In this document: positions 32,617-39,998 of the stretch, one piece after another
How the letters are laid out: each line of letters begins with the position of its first letter
How positions within the stretch are numbered: position 1 is the stretch's first letter
Source of the DNA: Chitinophaga pinensis
Lineage (GTDB): Bacteria > Bacteroidota > Bacteroidia > UBA4408
Assembly (NCBI GenBank): GCA_945872355.1
Contig: CAMBZU010000018.1
Location: 1-48,262 of the forward strand
Direction of reading: 5' to 3'
DNA length: 48,262 bases
Notes under the pieces: generated by a model
What the model saw: the letters and a program-made list of their open reading frames with translations, nothing else
Told to the model about the DNA's origin: nothing
The model's database searches: none
Position numbers and translations under genes: made by a program

Positions 32617-34410
32617 TTAATTTTTAAGGCAGCGCACTGAGAAACCGAAGGCTTTGCCTAAGGCGCCCATGCTGGCATAGAGGCTACCGAAGAACAGGAA
32701 ATACGCACCGCCACCAGTAACCACCGTACTGCTCCAATAGTTGCCTTCGGTACCGGCATCGCCGACCAAACCATTGCTGTTGCGGAGGCCCGCCACGGGC
32801 AATTTAAGCGCTGAGGCAAAAGCCCCTAGAGAATCATTACTACTCCAACTTAATCGTTCGGTCTCTAATTCTGCTTCAGTGGGTAAACGATACCCACTCG
32901 GACAAGGATTATTTACCCCATTTACGCCTTGCCATAAATTGTTGTTTGAAGGGCTACGCCAATCGTCAGTTATAATAATAAAGCTGCCATTTGCTGGTTG
33001 GTCTGTGCTGCTTAATGTGGTGGTGGTAGCAGAGTTTCTGCACTGGTGCCCATCGCTTCTGCGTCCCCATTGGTATAAATCTCCATAAGCATTGGCATCG
33101 GTGCTACTGGTGGCTGCTTGGGTAGCGCCCAAGTTTCTGTCCATCCAAATTCTTCCAGTGGCAGGGTTGGTTACATCTACAATAACTGTTGGTGTTCCGT
33201 TGCAAAAAACACTATTGGGTGGGTAGGTCCCGCTGCCGCCAGCGTTATTTACCGCTATATTCAAATTACAACTCTGCCCACCAATATTCAATGCAAAACT
33301 TGCTATGCCGCTTGCACTAGGTGCACCGCTAATAGTATAAGTTAAACTCCCTGCTCCATTGGCAAGTGTATCCGCTGCAAGCGTGGCTGTTAACCCTGTT
33401 ACGCCTGTTGACGTAACTGTTTGTCCGTTGTGTGTACCACCGTTACCGACTGTGTAGGGTACAAGGCTGCTTACCCCGCTGGCTAATGTACCTTGGGTTA
33501 AAGTGCCGTTGTTGGTAGTAGAGCCACAGTCAAGATTGTTTATAATACCTTGAGGAGGTGAAACATCCTTAAGGCAGCGCACAGAGCGTCCGTATGCTCT
33601 GTTGCCGCTGCCCACGCCGGCAATGCTGCTATTGCTATCGAAGAACAGGAAATGCGAACTGACACCAGTAACCACCGTACTGCTCCAATAGCGGCCATCG
33701 GCACCGACAGCGTCGAGCGAACCAGTGCCGAAGTCGCGGCGGCCCGCCACGGGCAATTTAAGCGCTGAGGCAAAAGCATTACTACTCCAACTTAATCGTT
33801 CGGTCTCTAATTCTGCTTCAGTGGGTAAACGGTAACCACCAGGGCAGGGGTTGTTTACCCCATTTATACCCTGCCATAAATTTGTGTTTTGAGGGCTGCG
33901 CCAATCGTTAGGTGAATTTGGTGCAATAATAAAGCTGCCATTTGCCGGTTGGTCTGTGCTGCTTAATACGGTGGTTGTGGCAGAAGTGCGGCACTGGTGC
34001 CCATCGCTCCCTCTGCCCCACTGGTATAAATCTCCATAAGCATTCGCATCGGTGCTACTCGTGGCTGCTTGGGTAGCGCCCAAGTTTCTGTCCATCCAAA
34101 TTCTTCCAGTGGCAGGGTTGGTTACATCTACAATAACTGTTGGTGTGCCATTGCAAAAAACAGTTCCCGCAGGATAGACACCAACAATAAAAAAATTCAC
34201 ATTCACTATATCTTGTAATTGATGTATGACAGGAGCGGCATTATTAAGATTAATTTGCATTTGCCCCCCACCTGCTGGAAATACAATGGAATCTATGGTT
34301 GAAATGTTGTTAGATGGAGAAGTACCGTTGGTTTTGTTTACATTTTGAAAAGTTTGTGAACTACCCCAAAATGGCATACCTAAAATAAATGCTAAGATTA
34401 TTTTTTTCAT
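32617..34410 (-). CDS. Secreted protein with two FISUMP (Fib_succ_major) domains
   Basis: A 597-residue protein with signal peptide (MKKIILAFILGMPFWGSSQ). A short N-terminal module (residues 20-75, 'STIDSIVFPAGGGQM') resembles that of the gene before it. FISUMP domain 1 covers about 81-282 and domain 2 about 397-597, separated by a Gly/Thr-rich beta domain (about 285-390). Each FISUMP copy has 'GRIWMDRNLGATQAATSS', 'GYRLPTEAELE', 'YWSST' and 'SVRCLK', the marks of a C-type-lectin-like fold. The two copies are near identical in places, yet have clustered amino-acid-changing differences at 224-275 and 542-590 (see findings). It starts 2 bases after the upstream T9SS gene. It is likely a surface-displayed binding protein; the ligand is unknown. 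Confidence 0.92.
   Translation of the reverse strand: MKKIILAFILGMPFWGSSQTFQNVNKTNGTSPSNNISTIDSIVFPAGGGQMQINLNNAAPVIHQLQDIVNVNFFIVGVYPAGTVFCNGTPTVIVDVTNPATGRIWMDRNLGATQAATSSTDANAYGDLYQWGRGSDGHQCRTSATTTVLSSTDQPANGSFIIAPNSPNDWRSPQNTNLWQGINGVNNPCPGGYRLPTEAELETERLSWSSNAFASALKLPVAGRRDFGTGSLDAVGADGRYWSSTVVTGVSSHFLFFDSNSSIAGVGSGNRAYGRSVRCLKDVSPPQGIINNLDCGSTTNNGTLTQGTLASGVSSLVPYTVGNGGTHNGQTVTSTGVTGLTATLAADTLANGAGSLTYTISGAPSASGIASFALNIGGQSCNLNIAVNNAGGSGTYPPNSVFCNGTPTVIVDVTNPATGRIWMDRNLGATQAATSSTDANAYGDLYQWGRRSDGHQCRNSATTTTLSSTDQPANGSFIIITDDWRSPSNNNLWQGVNGVNNPCPSGYRLPTEAELETERLSWSSNDSLGAFASALKLPVAGLRNSNGLVGDAGTEGNYWSSTVVTGGGAYFLFFGSLYASMGALGKAFGFSVRCLKN
32641..32787 (-). other. Candidate DGR variable region 2 (C-terminal FISUMP copy)
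   Basis: Codes for residues 542-590, at the very 3' end of the gene as in known DGR targets. Compared with region 1 the framework DNA is identical (for example 32713-32740, coding TGGAGCAGT...), while scattered codons differ at positions 1 and 2. It is GC-rich relative to the rest of the window. Confidence 0.5.
33586..33741 (-). other. Candidate DGR variable region 1 (N-terminal FISUMP copy)
   Basis: Codes for residues 224-275, the same structural position in the first FISUMP domain. Variable codons mostly end in C or T (CGC, GAC, TTC, CTC, GTC, AGT, CAT, GAT, AAT, AGC), as expected if they derive from AAY codons of a template repeat by adenine mutagenesis. Confidence 0.5.
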
Positions 34411-34412
34411 AA

Positions 34413-34916
34413 TTACTGTATAATGATAATGGGTTTACTAATCGTTTTTTGTGAGCTTTGAATGGTGCAGTAATAATTGCCGGGTTTGGCATTTACTTTA
34501 AAACGATAAACTTGATTTGTAAGAAGCTGTCCTTCATATATATCAGCTATTAGATTTCCTGTAACATCCCAAATTTTAATACTTGATTGGCCTTCAATTT
34601 TCCTTTTTACAGAAATATTTATTTCAGTAGTTAATGGATTCGGAAAGAGGTCAATATCAACATCAGAAACTTGAGGAGCCAAATTGGTGATGGTACCGCC
34701 AAAAGTGTAGTTAATTATATTTGTTATCTGATAAGCGGTATTTGAACCATTATACTCATTTACAATCATACTGTTTTGATTAAATGTGATGCTTCTGACA
34801 TTTGAAAGTAAATAGGAATCGGTAGTGCTGTTTGTTAGATTCACAAAAAGCGATTGGCCAAATGAATTCATGGTTGTAAACAAAAGCAATGTAACTATTA
34901 CACCAATACTTTTCAT
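34413..34916 (-). CDS. Small secreted protein with T9SS type A sorting domain
   Basis: I start at the ATG at 34916 (167 residues), which gives a signal peptide (MKSIGVIVTLLLFTTMNSFGQ). The frame is open to 35057 but the extra residues look like non-coding translation. Residues 22-85 contain 'LSNVRSITFNQNSMIVNEYNG', a module often seen at the start of FISUMP proteins. Residues about 90-167 ('IDLFPNPLTTEINISV', 'IKIWDVTGNLI') are a T9SS type A sorting domain. It is the first gene of a unit with the FISUMP protein (2-base gap) and the GIY-YIG-like gene. It may act as an anchor or partner for the FISUMP protein. Confidence 0.8.
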   Translation of the reverse strand: MKSIGVIVTLLLFTTMNSFGQSLFVNLTNSTTDSYLLSNVRSITFNQNSMIVNEYNGSNTAYQITNIINYTFGGTITNLAPQVSDVDIDLFPNPLTTEINISVKRKIEGQSSIKIWDVTGNLIADIYEGQLLTNQVYRFKVNAKPGNYYCTIQSSQKTISKPIIIIQ

Positions 34917-35183
34917 AAGTAACAGATACCTGGCTTTTTGATTTATCTGAATATGGCAAGCACCTAAATGTGTTGAGCAAATACTGCGATTTTTTTGAGT
35001 TTTCATCATCTCTTGAAAAGGGAATGAGTTTGTATTGTCTGTGAAATTCATCTTCATATGATGTAGTATAATTTACGATGGTTGTTTATTCATACAAATC
35101 AACACCATAATTTCACTAAAAGATAATTACTATTTAGCTAATTTATTATATTTACAACTAAAATTAGAAAAATTATACCTAAA

Positions 35184-35528
35184 ATGAACGTCATTGGTCA
35201 AAAAATTCGTCTGCTTCGTGAAGGTAAAGGACTATCACAAGAAAACCTTGCAGAAGCATTGGAAATATCTCAATCAAATTATGCGAGGTTAGAAAAAGAT
35301 GATGATCGCATAAGTGTTCCGCGGCTGCTTGTTATTGCAAAAACCCTCGAAACTACAGTCACCGAGCTAGTAGGCGAAAAAGCAAACACAGTGGTGAATC
35401 AACAAAACAACCAAGCTGCAAACACCTACTTAAATTCCACCTTTCAAGCCGACAAAGAGCATATCCAAACCTTAAAGGAAGAAATTGCCTACCTAAAACA
35501 AATGCTCGATAGGTTTATGAAGCCGTAA
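35184..35528 (+). CDS. XRE-family transcriptional regulator
   Basis: A 114-residue cytoplasmic DNA-binding protein. The helix-turn-helix occupies about residues 5-60 ('IGQKIRLLREGKGLSQENLA', 'LEISQSNYARLEKDDDRISV'). Residues about 75-112 form a Gln/Asn-rich linker and a short coiled coil ('DKEHIQTLKEEIAYLKQMLDRF') that could mediate dimerisation. It is divergent from the T9SS/FISUMP unit across about 265 bases, so it could regulate that unit; this is inferred. There is no adjacent toxin gene. A repeat copy begins 27 bases after the stop. Confidence 0.9.
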   Translation: MNVIGQKIRLLREGKGLSQENLAEALEISQSNYARLEKDDDRISVPRLLVIAKTLETTVTELVGEKANTVVNQQNNQAANTYLNSTFQADKEHIQTLKEEIAYLKQMLDRFMKP

Positions 35529-35555
35529 TTGTTTGATGTAATGATGTTTGATATC

Positions 35556-35672
35556 ATACCATTTGTATTTATTAAATAGCACAAAGCCATTTAATAAATT
35601 TACAATGGCTAATGCCGATATAACAAAATATAGTTCAATAAAATTGGACTATTTATTTTGTATAATCGGTAT
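35556..35672 (+). repeat. Dispersed ATACC...GGTAT element, copy B
   Basis: 117 bases bounded by ATACCATTT and AATCGGTAT. Hairpin 1 is ATTTATTAAATAGC with GCCATTTAATAAAT (13 of 14 pair), followed by the core TAATGCCGATA. Hairpin 2 is TAGTTCAAT with AATTGGACTA. There is no ORF. Confidence 0.7.
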
Positions 35673-35687
35673 TATTTGATACTGCAA

Positions 35688-35799
35688 CTCTTCATCAAAA
35701 AAAGATTCCTCCTGAAAGACAAAAAAAATGGTGTCATTCAGGAGGAAACCTTTTTAAAGTAAGCATTTAAGTTTAAATTTAAGATGCAAAGGTTTAAGC
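35688..35799 (+). repeat. 112-base hairpin repeat, copy 1
   Basis: Contains a strong hairpin at 35706-35747: TTCCTCCTGAAAGACA pairs with TGTCATTCAGGAGGAA, 15 of 16 positions. A conserved tail of about 50 bases follows ('TTTAAAGTAAGCATTTAAG' and 'GGTTTAAGC'). Copy 2 lies 146 bases downstream in the same orientation. There is no coding frame; it may encode a small RNA or be a repeat unit. Confidence 0.7.
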
Positions 35800-35833
35800 T
35801 TGCATAAATATCAGCGCATAATTTATTATTGTA

Positions 35834-35945
35834 GCTCATCATCAAAAAAAGATTCCTCTTGAAAGACAAAAAAACGGTGTCATTCAGGAGGAAACCTCTT
35901 TAAAGTAAGCATTTAAGTTTAAATTTAAGATGAAAAGGTTTAAGC
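35834..35945 (+). repeat. 112-base hairpin repeat, copy 2
   Basis: A direct repeat of 35688-35799 with few differences. In the hairpin (35853-35893) the left arm reads TTCCTCTTGAAAGACA, where C to T makes a G-U pair, so the stem is kept. The loop is changed and shortened. Confidence 0.7.
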
Positions 35946-35981
35946 AGGAAGTTTTAAAGGCATTTGTGGACTGATATTAAG

Positions 35982-36005
35982 GGCACGAGTCTGAAGACTC
36001 GCGCC
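35982..36005. repeat. Short GC-rich palindrome
   Basis: GGCACGAGTCTGAAGACTCGCGCC forms a hairpin (CGAGTCT/AGACTCG plus flanking GC pairs). It lies between the hairpin repeats and the 149-residue ORF. Such CGAGTCT palindromes occur between genes in other Bacteroidota, from memory. Confidence 0.55.
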
Positions 36006-36038
36006 AGATGAGTTTACCACTATGCAATGTCCGAAAAA

Positions 36039-36488
36039 TTATGATGCTGATGGCAAATGATAACGAAAAGAATATGTAATATACCAATAGGGACTGTTGA
36101 CAAAAGTTTCGTTGGGAGTAATGCTGATATCGACAAAAAAGTAGAACCGAATTTTATAAACGTCTTTATTCAGCATTTCTTCAACAATGGGCCTTGCAAC
36201 TCTATAAAACTCAAATGCAGGCGGCAGCATACCTGTGCCACCTAATTTGGTCACTACTTCATGGGTATAGGGCAGGGAGTAAGGGTTGGTTTTGACTCTT
36301 CCTAAAATCGCAATTTTAGCGAATGTTTTAATGATTTCTCGTTCACATTCACGTTCAAAGTTGCCAATACTTTTAAGGTATCTTTTTTCAGTGAGCTTTT
36401 TACCATCAAAAATTTGTATTGCCGAAATATATTGCTGATTTGATAGCATTTTTAAATCGGGTATGGTATGCTCAATGTTAGTTATCAT
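36039..36488 (-). CDS. Hypothetical protein in the repeat-rich region
   Basis: 149 residues from an ATG at 36488. I do not recognise it. It has no signal peptide or membrane span. It starts with 'ITNIEHTIPDLKMLSNQQY', contains charged 'ERECEREIIKTFAKIAI' and Pro/Gly-rich 'KLGGTGMLPPAFEFYRVARP', and ends with an aromatic-rich beta-like part ('YWYITYSFRYHL'). It is isolated, flanked on both sides by repeats. It could be a whole small protein or a remnant of a transferred gene. Confidence 0.55.
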   Translation of the reverse strand: MITNIEHTIPDLKMLSNQQYISAIQIFDGKKLTEKRYLKSIGNFERECEREIIKTFAKIAILGRVKTNPYSLPYTHEVVTKLGGTGMLPPAFEFYRVARPIVEEMLNKDVYKIRFYFFVDISITPNETFVNSPYWYITYSFRYHLPSAS

Positions 36489-36554
36489 CTGTTAAATTGT
36501 TATTTATTAGACATGCTCAATCCCCACTTTGCCAATCCAGAAGTATAAAGGATA

Positions 36555-36678
36555 ATACCGATGTGAAATAAGTAATGTCCCAAATTTGTTTCAAGGCATT
36601 TGACCCAAACTTTTTTCCAATCGGAATTTACCAATGTAAGATTTTAAATTATTAATAATTTATAAATCACATTGGTAT
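36555..36678 (-). repeat. Dispersed ATACC...GGTAT element, copy D (inverted)
   Basis: 124 bases in opposite orientation to A, B and C. The outer ends form an inverted repeat ATACCGATGTGA / TCACATTGGTAT (11 of 12 pair). Read on the minus strand it has an AT-rich stem followed by 'TTACATTGGTAAATTCCGAT', aligning with the core of A but well diverged. Together with copy C and two palindromes it fills the gene-free stretch 36489-36891. Confidence 0.6.
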
Positions 36679-36705
36679 AATTTAAACTTGTTGCGTTTGT
36701 GATAA

Positions 36706-36734
36706 ACCTGTCAAATTCTCAAAACCTGACAGGT
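36706..36734. repeat. ACCTGTCA/TGACAGGT inverted repeat
   Basis: Perfect 8-base arms (36706-36713 and 36727-36734) around a 13-base loop, in the gap downstream of gmd. There is no T-run, so a terminator role is uncertain. Confidence 0.5.
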
Positions 36735-36740
36735 ATTTTA

Positions 36741-36846
36741 ATACCAATTGTATTTATTAAATAGCCAAAAGCTGTTTAATAAATTTACAATGATTAATGC
36801 CGATAAAACTTGAAACTATTACAATAAGGCTTGGCCGCAATTAGTT
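36741..36846 (+). repeat. Dispersed ATACC element, copy C (right end lost)
   Basis: Starts ATACCAATTG, has the ATTTATTAAATAGC / GCTGTTTAATAAAT hairpin and the core TAATGCCGATA, then continues like copy A ('ACAATAAGGC', 'GCCGCAATT'). It is cut off where the 36847-36881 palindrome begins, so its GGTAT end is missing. Confidence 0.65.
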
Positions 36847-36881
36847 TAGACCTTGAAGGTTTTTAAAACCTTCAAGGTCTA
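36847..36881. terminator. Perfect 35-base palindrome at the 3' end of gmd
   Basis: 17-base arms (starting TAGACCTTGAAGGTTTT) are perfectly complementary around a single base. It begins 11 bases after the gmd stop on the minus strand. The position suggests a terminator or mRNA-stabilising hairpin, but no clear U-run follows. The same AGACCTTGAAGG palindrome is known to me as a frequent intergenic repeat in Bacteroidota. Confidence 0.5.
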
Positions 36882-36891
36882 TTTAAAAATA

Positions 36892-37980
36892 TTACTCATG
36901 AAAACTCAACACCGAATGTCCACCATCCAACAAATACTTATCGCGTTGGAATAATTTTACATCTGATGCTACCATTTCTTTCACCAATTGTTCTACAGTT
37001 AATTTTGGTTCCCAACCTAACTCTTTTTTGGCTTTTGAAGCATCGCCAACCAATAAATCAACTTCACTCGGGCGGAAATATCGCGGGTCAATTTCAACTA
37101 TTACATTTCCTGTAGCTTTATTAATCCCTTTTTCATCAACGCCACTTCCTTTCCACTCTAATTCAATATTTACTTCTTTAAAAGCCAAATCAATAAAAGT
37201 TCTTACACTTATTTTTTTGCCTGTAGCCAATACATAATCGTCTGGCTTATCTTGTTGCATCATTAACCACATCCCTTCTACATAATCGCGTGCATGGCCC
37301 CAATCGCGCTCAGAATCAATATTTCCCATGTATAACTTATCTTGCAAACCTAAACTAATTTTAGCTACAGCGCGGGTAACTTTACGTGTCACAAAAGTTT
37401 CGCCTCTTACAGGACTTTCGTGGTTAAATAAAATTCCATTGCAAGCATAAAAATTATAAGCCTCCCGGTAATTTTTAGTAATCCAAAAGGCATATAATTT
37501 AGCTACGCCATAAGGGCTGCGAGGGTAAAAAGGTGTAGTTTCTTTTTGTGGAATCTCTTGCACATCGCCATACAATTCCGAAGTAGAAGCTTGATAAAAA
37601 CGGGTCTTTTGACCCATGTTTAAAATACGTATTGCTTCTAAAATTCTTAATGTGCCAATACCATCAGCATTAGCAGTATATTCCGGTGTTTCAAATGAAA
37701 CCTTTACATGACTTTGTGCAGCTAAATTATAAATCTCATCAGGTTGCACTTCTTGAATAATTCTAATTAAATTAGTACTATCGGTTAAATCGCCATAATG
37801 CAAAAAGAATTTAACTTTTTGTTCATGCGTATCTTTGTACAAATGATCAATTCTATCGGTATTAAACATAGAACTTCTTCTTTTTAAACCATGCACAGTG
37901 TAGCCTTTTTCTAACAACATTTCTGCTAGATAAGAGCCATCTTGCCCTGTAATACCTGTAATCAATGCAACTTTTGACAT
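36892..37980 (-). CDS. gmd: GDP-mannose 4,6-dehydratase
   Basis: A 362-residue short-chain dehydrogenase/reductase. The NADP-binding motif is GITGQDG at residues 9-15. The catalytic set is Thr133, Glu135, Tyr157 and Lys161, at the same numbers as in the E. coli enzyme. It converts GDP-D-mannose to GDP-4-keto-6-deoxy-D-mannose, the first step to GDP-L-fucose and related 6-deoxy sugars for surface polysaccharides. The usual partner fcl (GDP-fucose synthase) is not in the window. A minus-strand -7 box TATCTTTG lies at 38002-38009. A perfect palindrome follows the stop. Confidence 0.97.
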   Translation of the reverse strand: MSKVALITGITGQDGSYLAEMLLEKGYTVHGLKRRSSMFNTDRIDHLYKDTHEQKVKFFLHYGDLTDSTNLIRIIQEVQPDEIYNLAAQSHVKVSFETPEYTANADGIGTLRILEAIRILNMGQKTRFYQASTSELYGDVQEIPQKETTPFYPRSPYGVAKLYAFWITKNYREAYNFYACNGILFNHESPVRGETFVTRKVTRAVAKISLGLQDKLYMGNIDSERDWGHARDYVEGMWLMMQQDKPDDYVLATGKKISVRTFIDLAFKEVNIELEWKGSGVDEKGINKATGNVIVEIDPRYFRPSEVDLLVGDASKAKKELGWEPKLTVEQLVKEMVASDVKLFQRDKYLLDGGHSVLSFHE

Positions 37981-38190
37981 AAGCGTTTTTTATATAAACG
38001 GCAAAGATACAATTTTTATAAATATTTTAGCCTAAAACCAAAGTGATCTAATTTTGCCTAAATGAGTTGGGTTAAAATTTCCATTGGCTTGGTTTTTGTA
38101 AAGCTGTTAACAATTTTTGCAAGCTTCGTTAACAGAAATTGCCCTTAATTCGTATTAATTTTGTTGAACAATTTAAGCATTTAACCAGTT

Positions 38191-39618
38191 ATGAATAAAA
38201 TTACTATCCTTTTTTTAGCCTTGTTGTTTAATTTTAACTTCGCTTATTCAAAAGACAAACAAGCTTACAACATTAAAATAAAAATCAACAACCTTAGTAA
38301 TACGCAATGTTACATGGGTTATCATTTTGCCGAAAAACAATATGTGTCGGATACGATCAAAGTAGATGATAAAGGCAACATGGTTTTTTCAGGAACAAAG
38401 CCTTTAGATGGTGGAATTTATTTAGTAGTAACTCCAAATAAAAAATATTTCGAGGTAATTATTGCTGATGAAACAGAGTTTTCTCTTGAAACAGATACCC
38501 TTGATTTTGTAAAACACATGAAGGTTAAAGGATCAAAAGAAAATGAATGGTTTTACGCCTACCTCAACTACATGGCCAATAAAAGTAAAGAATTAGAACC
38601 GCTCAATAAAAAATACGAAGCACTTAAAGCCAACAAAGATTCAGCTGAAACCATTAGAGCTAAAATGTCGAAAATTGACAACGAAGTAAAGGAATACAAG
38701 ATTAACTTTATGAAAGAACATCCAACGTCATTCTTGTCCAAAATTTTCCGCACTTCGCAAGATCCAGAGGTTCCTCCAGCGCCCAAATTAGCCAATGGCA
38801 GAACCGACTCCACATTTGCCTATAAATACTTTAAAACTCATTTTTTTGATGGCGTTGACTTTAGTGATGCAAGATTATTGCGCACACCATTAATTTACAA
38901 TAAATACAAACAGTATCTTGAAAAATTAACTTATCAAATCCCAGATTCTATTGCAGAAGCATGTATTTACATTGCCGAAAAAGCAAAGGCGAATAAAGAA
39001 GTATTTAAATACACTGTTGTTCACACCACAAGTACTTACGAAAGTTCAAAAATAATGGGTATGGACGCAGTGTTTGTGCGTTTAGTTGAAGAATATTATA
39101 ATACCGGACAAGCGTTTTGGGCTGATTCAACCTTATTATTTAAAATAACTGACAGGGCTAGGGTTTTAAAGCCTTTACTATTGGGCAAGAAAGCACCAAA
39201 CTTGTTGTTGTATGATGATAAAAACGTATTACAACAGCTTTGGGGTGTAAAATCAAAATATACCATTTTATGCTTTTGGGATCCGGATTGCAGTCATTGC
39301 AAAAAAACAGTGCCGAAATTGGCCGAAATTTACCACAATAATTTAAAAGCGAAAGGATTTGAAGTGTATGGTGTTTGTACCGAAACCGAAGGTGCAAAAT
39401 GGCATAAGTTTATTGAAGAAAATAAGCTCGATTGGATCAATGTGGCTGATTTAGAGCTGCATAATACATTCCGCTCTGTTTATGATATTAGTAGCACTCC
39501 TGTTATTTTTATTCTAAATGAAAAGAAAGAAATTATTGCTAAAAAAATTGGTGTAGAGCAATTAGAAGAGTTTACCGACAATTACCTTAAAATGGAGCAA
39601 AAAAAGAAATTGAATTAA
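38191..39618 (+). CDS. TlpA-like thioredoxin-fold protein with DUF4369/DUF5106-type N-terminus
   Basis: A 475-residue secreted protein; the signal peptide ends near residue 20. Residues about 25-110 form a DUF4369-like beta domain ('YNIKIKINNLSNTQCYMGYHF'). Residues about 115-325 are helical and Lys-rich, like the DUF5106 region of such proteins. The C-terminal redoxin domain (from 330) has the active site CSHC at 367-370 within 'CFWDPDCSHC' and the cis-Pro in 'ISSTPVIFIL'. It is a periplasmic disulfide reductase or cytochrome/thiol maturation factor by family. It is divergent from gmd across about 210 bases that hold a TAATTTTG -7-like box at 38156-38163. Confidence 0.9.
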   Translation: MNKITILFLALLFNFNFAYSKDKQAYNIKIKINNLSNTQCYMGYHFAEKQYVSDTIKVDDKGNMVFSGTKPLDGGIYLVVTPNKKYFEVIIADETEFSLETDTLDFVKHMKVKGSKENEWFYAYLNYMANKSKELEPLNKKYEALKANKDSAETIRAKMSKIDNEVKEYKINFMKEHPTSFLSKIFRTSQDPEVPPAPKLANGRTDSTFAYKYFKTHFFDGVDFSDARLLRTPLIYNKYKQYLEKLTYQIPDSIAEACIYIAEKAKANKEVFKYTVVHTTSTYESSKIMGMDAVFVRLVEEYYNTGQAFWADSTLLFKITDRARVLKPLLLGKKAPNLLLYDDKNVLQQLWGVKSKYTILCFWDPDCSHCKKTVPKLAEIYHNNLKAKGFEVYGVCTETEGAKWHKFIEENKLDWINVADLELHNTFRSVYDISSTPVIFILNEKKEIIAKKIGVEQLEEFTDNYLKMEQKKKLN

Positions 39619-39646
39619 TTACTCCTTTAAAACCTAAAATTAAATT

Positions 39647-39997
39647 TTGCATAAAATATATTTAGATACTATTCAGCTATACGCCTATCATGGCTGTTTA
39701 CCCGAAGAAGCGCTCATTGGCAGCAACTATGCTGTTGATGTAATGATGGAAACTGATTTTACAACTGCAGCCATTAACGATGATTTAGATCAAACCATTG
39801 ATTACTGCACTGTTTTTAATATTGTTAAAGAGGAAATGGCCATTAGAGCTAATTTACTTGAGCATGTAGCTTTCCGAATTGTAAACAGACTAAAAAAAGA
39901 TTTAGTCCATCTCCAAAAAGTTACATTAACTGTTACTAAACTAAACCCTCCAATGAATGGAAATGTAAAAGGAGTTTCAATTATTGTTGAAGCGTAA
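39647..39997 (+). CDS. folB: Dihydroneopterin aldolase
   Basis: A 116-residue enzyme of folate synthesis that cleaves 7,8-dihydroneopterin to 6-hydroxymethyl-dihydropterin and glycolaldehyde. Family marks are 'YAYHGCLPEE' (residues about 12-21, with the active-site Glu), 'TIDYCTVFNIV', 'LLEHVAFRIV' and the catalytic Lys in 'VTKLNPPM'. The only possible start is TTG at 39647, because a stop (39641-39643) lies two codons upstream and there is no ATG before the conserved N-terminus. It is 28 bases after the TlpA-like gene and is probably cotranscribed. Confidence 0.93.
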   Translation: MHKIYLDTIQLYAYHGCLPEEALIGSNYAVDVMMETDFTTAAINDDLDQTIDYCTVFNIVKEEMAIRANLLEHVAFRIVNRLKKDLVHLQKVTLTVTKLNPPMNGNVKGVSIIVEA

Positions 39998-39998
39998 A

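Noticed and set aside
34917-35057. N-terminal extension of the T9SS type A protein
   Set aside because: The 47 extra residues precede a perfect signal peptide and look like translated non-coding sequence.
35184-35528. Antitoxin of a toxin-antitoxin pair
   Set aside because: No small toxin-like ORF adjoins the XRE gene; the downstream sequence is repeats.
35688-35945. Possible CRISPR array or tandem spacer structure
   Set aside because: Only two units of about 112 bases exist, with no short repeats, no regular spacers and no cas genes.
29201-36488. DGR reverse transcriptase, Avd accessory gene or template repeat inside the window
   Set aside because: I looked for a YxDD-type protein and for a second A-rich copy of the FISUMP framework on both strands and found neither. 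The only framework copies are the two in the gene.
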